Shown here piece after piece: positions 59,578 through 64,000 of a DNA stretch of 64,000 nucleotides. The notes beneath the pieces are model-generated. The model was not told the DNA's origin, did not search any database, and saw only the letters and a program-made list of their open reading frames with translations. The DNA comes from Saccharopolyspora galaxeae. Its GTDB lineage: Bacteria > Actinomycetota > Actinomycetes > Mycobacteriales > Pseudonocardiaceae. Location: NCBI RefSeq assembly GCF_016526145.1, contig NZ_JADDUE010000005.1:248001-312000 (forward strand), written 5' to 3'. The position numbers and the translations under genes are program-made. Position 1 is the stretch's first letter; each line of letters starts with the position of its first letter.

Positions 59578-60096
59578 ATGAGCGACGCCGGAACGAACCG
59601 AGCCGCGCGGATCGGGCGCACGGCCGAGATCGCGGTGCCTGGAGCGTTGATCGGGGTGCTTGCCGGTGGTTTCGCAGGGCCGCTCGCGGCGATGGCGCAG
59701 CAACCTCCGATGTGGACGGTGGTGACGACGCTGGCGCTGATGCTGCCGCTGGGCGTGCTCGGCGGCGGGCACGGCGTGCTGCTGGTGACCGGGCTGGCGC
59801 GGCCCGGGATGTTCGCACCGGTAGCGCTGTACTGGCTCGCCGGTTTCCCGCTGGCCCGCTTGGTGCACGAGGTGGCGACGCGCTGGGTGTTGGGCGGTTC
59901 CCCGGGATTGCCGGAGGCACCGCTGGGTTTCCTGCTCTACCAGGCGCTGCTCGGGACCGGGTTCGCGATCGGGTTCCTGTGGCTGCACGAACGGCTGGCG
60001 CCGCACTGGTTCCTGCGGATCGCCGCGCGCAACGAACTCGCGCGGTCGCTGCTGCAGCAGTACGTCCAGCAGGCCGAACGGGTTCGCAAGCGCTGA
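59578..60096 (+). CDS. Small membrane protein of the oxalate-type operon
   Basis: 172 residues with four predicted helices (IAVPGALIGVLAGGFAGPLA; TLALMLPLGVLGGGHGVLLV; APVALYWLAGFPLARLV; LGFLLYQALLGTGFAIGFL) and a basic, coiled C-terminus (LLQQYVQQAERVRKR). It starts one base after the permease stop, so it is probably co-translated and may be an accessory subunit. I do not recognise a family. Confidence 0.75.
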   Translation: MSDAGTNRAARIGRTAEIAVPGALIGVLAGGFAGPLAAMAQQPPMWTVVTTLALMLPLGVLGGGHGVLLVTGLARPGMFAPVALYWLAGFPLARLVHEVATRWVLGGSPGLPEAPLGFLLYQALLGTGFAIGFLWLHERLAPHWFLRIAARNELARSLLQQYVQQAERVRKR

Positions 60097-60102
60097 TGCG
60101 GC

Positions 60103-60134
60103 GGCGGGTTCGGCGGATGTGCGCCGAACCCGCC
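60103..60134. terminator. Bidirectional terminator of the oxalate-type operon
   Basis: Perfect 13-bp arms (GGCGGGTTCGGCG at 60103-60115; complement at 60122-60134) with a 6-nt loop. It lies between the operon (ends 60096) and the convergent small gene (ends 60139). Confidence 0.85.
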
Positions 60135-60138
60135 GTCG

Positions 60139-60336
60139 TCACCGCTCACCCGCTCCCTGGCGCTGCCGGGGCAACGCCGGGTCCGGGTGCACCGGCAGGC
60201 CGACGGGCCGATCGTGCCGCCTGCGGCGGCTCGATTCGATCGCCGTGGCGGTGAGCATCCCGAGCATCCGCCCGTCGGCGCCGTGCCCGCGCGGCAGCTC
60301 GGCGACGGCGCGCAACAGATCCCGCAGTCTTCGCAT
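60139..60336 (-). CDS. Small basic protein under a GntR-type operator
   Basis: 65 residues; ATG 60336 has a very good GGAGGAGG 6-7 nt upstream. It begins MRRLRDLLRAVAELPRGHG and is Arg-rich with no TM segment or Cys. I do not recognise a family. The perfect GCATACAGTATGC palindrome lies 25 bp upstream of its start, so it probably belongs to the regulon of the GntR protein at 51716. Confidence 0.6.
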   Translation of the reverse strand: MRRLRDLLRAVAELPRGHGADGRMLGMLTATAIESSRRRRHDRPVGLPVHPDPALPRQRQGAGER

Positions 60337-60360
60337 GGTGGTTCGCCTCCTCCCGACAGT

Positions 60361-60373
60361 GCATACAGTATGC
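60361..60373. promoter_or_regulatory. GntR operator, site 3 (perfect palindrome)
   Basis: GCATACAGTATGC is a perfect 13-bp inverted repeat, the best of the three copies. It lies 25 bp before the small minus-strand gene and 138 bp before the small plus-strand gene at 60511. Confidence 0.75.
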
Positions 60374-60510
60374 TAAACCATCGCGATCCACACCGCTTGT
60401 GAGTCGACCGACACCGGACGGAGCAACGCTGCGCACGCCAGTAGACTGGGGAATTCCGGCCTCGTCTGTCCCCCGAGCGAGGCCGGACTCCCGACCACAG
60501 GACCTTTTCG

Positions 60511-60666
60511 ATGGCACGACAACCCGGGTTCCCCGAGCCGCAGCGGGATTCCCCGCACGGTGTGGACCACTACGACGCGACGTTCGCCCGTGACCTGCAC
60601 TGGTTCCAGCGCCTGCGCGAACAGCTCGCCGAACTCCCGAGCACCGACGAACCGCGCGACGGCTGA
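60511..60666 (+). CDS. Small acidic ORF, possible gene
   Basis: 51 residues from ATG 60511 with AGGACC upstream. It reads DHYDATFARDLHWFQRLREQ in the middle and ends ELPSTDEPRDG. It is short, but the composition (aromatic, amphipathic helix, acidic tail) is unlike the random Arg/Pro-rich frames around it. I do not recognise a family. It is not coupled to any neighbour and is convergent with the hybrid kinase. Confidence 0.45.
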   Translation: MARQPGFPEPQRDSPHGVDHYDATFARDLHWFQRLREQLAELPSTDEPRDG

Positions 60667-60754
60667 CGAGTTCGTGCAGCGAGCTTCGGCGGTTGCGGCC
60701 ACGGCGACCCCCACGCCGTGGCAACTATTTCTGACCTGACGCCGCCCGCCGGAC

Positions 60755-64000
<3,246 letters not shown>

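Overview
The window is chromosomal DNA from a high-GC actinomycete, most likely Pseudonocardiaceae and Saccharopolyspora-like. This is an inference from the strong G/C bias at third codon positions, frequent GTG/TTG starts, an XRE(DUF5753)/DUF397 pair, several IclR and GntR regulators, an F420-type luciferase-like protein and a GAF/HAMP histidine kinase repertoire. No tRNA, rRNA, IS element, prophage or CRISPR array was found. About 58 protein genes are supported, plus one decayed-gene locus.

Layout. (1) 1-6871, minus strand: a PAPS-making and sulfate-transfer operon (cysC with an inactive-looking ATP-sulfurylase-like N-domain, a TauE/SafE permease, cysQ, cysD, cysN, a cytosolic sulfotransferase and a Tat-exported arylsulfotransferase-like protein). 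A GH78 alpha-L-rhamnosidase lies upstream. (2) 10170-15108: a DHA2 drug exporter, then a vdcBCD-type non-oxidative hydroxyarylic acid decarboxylase operon with a fourth small gene and a divergent MarR regulator. (3) 15282-18414: a GAF/GAF DevS-like sensor kinase and a convergent NarL/DevR-like regulator, with a His-rich repeat protein and a highly structured non-coding element between them. (4) 19095-23948: sulfone monooxygenases (SfnG and a DszC/SfnC-type flavoprotein), a Nudix hydrolase and a macrolide-type glycosyltransferase. (5) 24044-31524: a complete protocatechuate branch of the beta-ketoadipate pathway in one operon, pcaIJFHGBDC-pcaR, with two PcaR-like boxes at the promoter. (6) 31659-33898: a small secreted Cys protein, remnants of a tetR gene and a P450 gene, and an XRE/DUF397 pair. 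(7) 34007-40834: a hexonate (L-gulonate/D-mannonate type) catabolic operon with MFS importer, RspB-like dehydrogenase, ManD, UxuB-like reductase, KdgK and a divergent IclR. (8) 41055-51400: APC permease, ABC exporter, MarR with a DODA-type dioxygenase, PHP protein, a secreted GH5 enzyme, an LLM oxidoreductase and a TerC-like membrane protein. (9) 51644-60373: an oxalate or related acyl-CoA operon (GntR regulator, ThDP lyase/decarboxylase, Frc, NDP-forming acyl-CoA ligase, an Nramp-fold permease without the metal-binding motifs, and a small membrane protein). It is marked by three copies of a GCATAC-N-GTATGC operator. (10) 60511-64000: a small ORF and the 3' part of a giant HAMP-repeat hybrid histidine kinase that leaves the window.

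Common threads. Aromatic acids can be decarboxylated by region 2 or cleaved by region 5, and sugar acids are channelled to 2-keto-3-deoxygluconate by region 7. Sulfur genes appear twice: region 1 builds PAPS for sulfation, and region 4 scavenges organosulfur. A family of imperfect inverted repeats built on GTGAACGGnCCGTTCAC-like arms sits only between convergent genes (four loci) and probably acts as a dispersed bidirectional terminator. The most novel-looking elements are the oxalate-type operon with its non-metal Nramp-like permease, the sulfation operon with its degenerate sulfurylase domain, the structured element near 17090-17290 and the convergent-gene repeat family.
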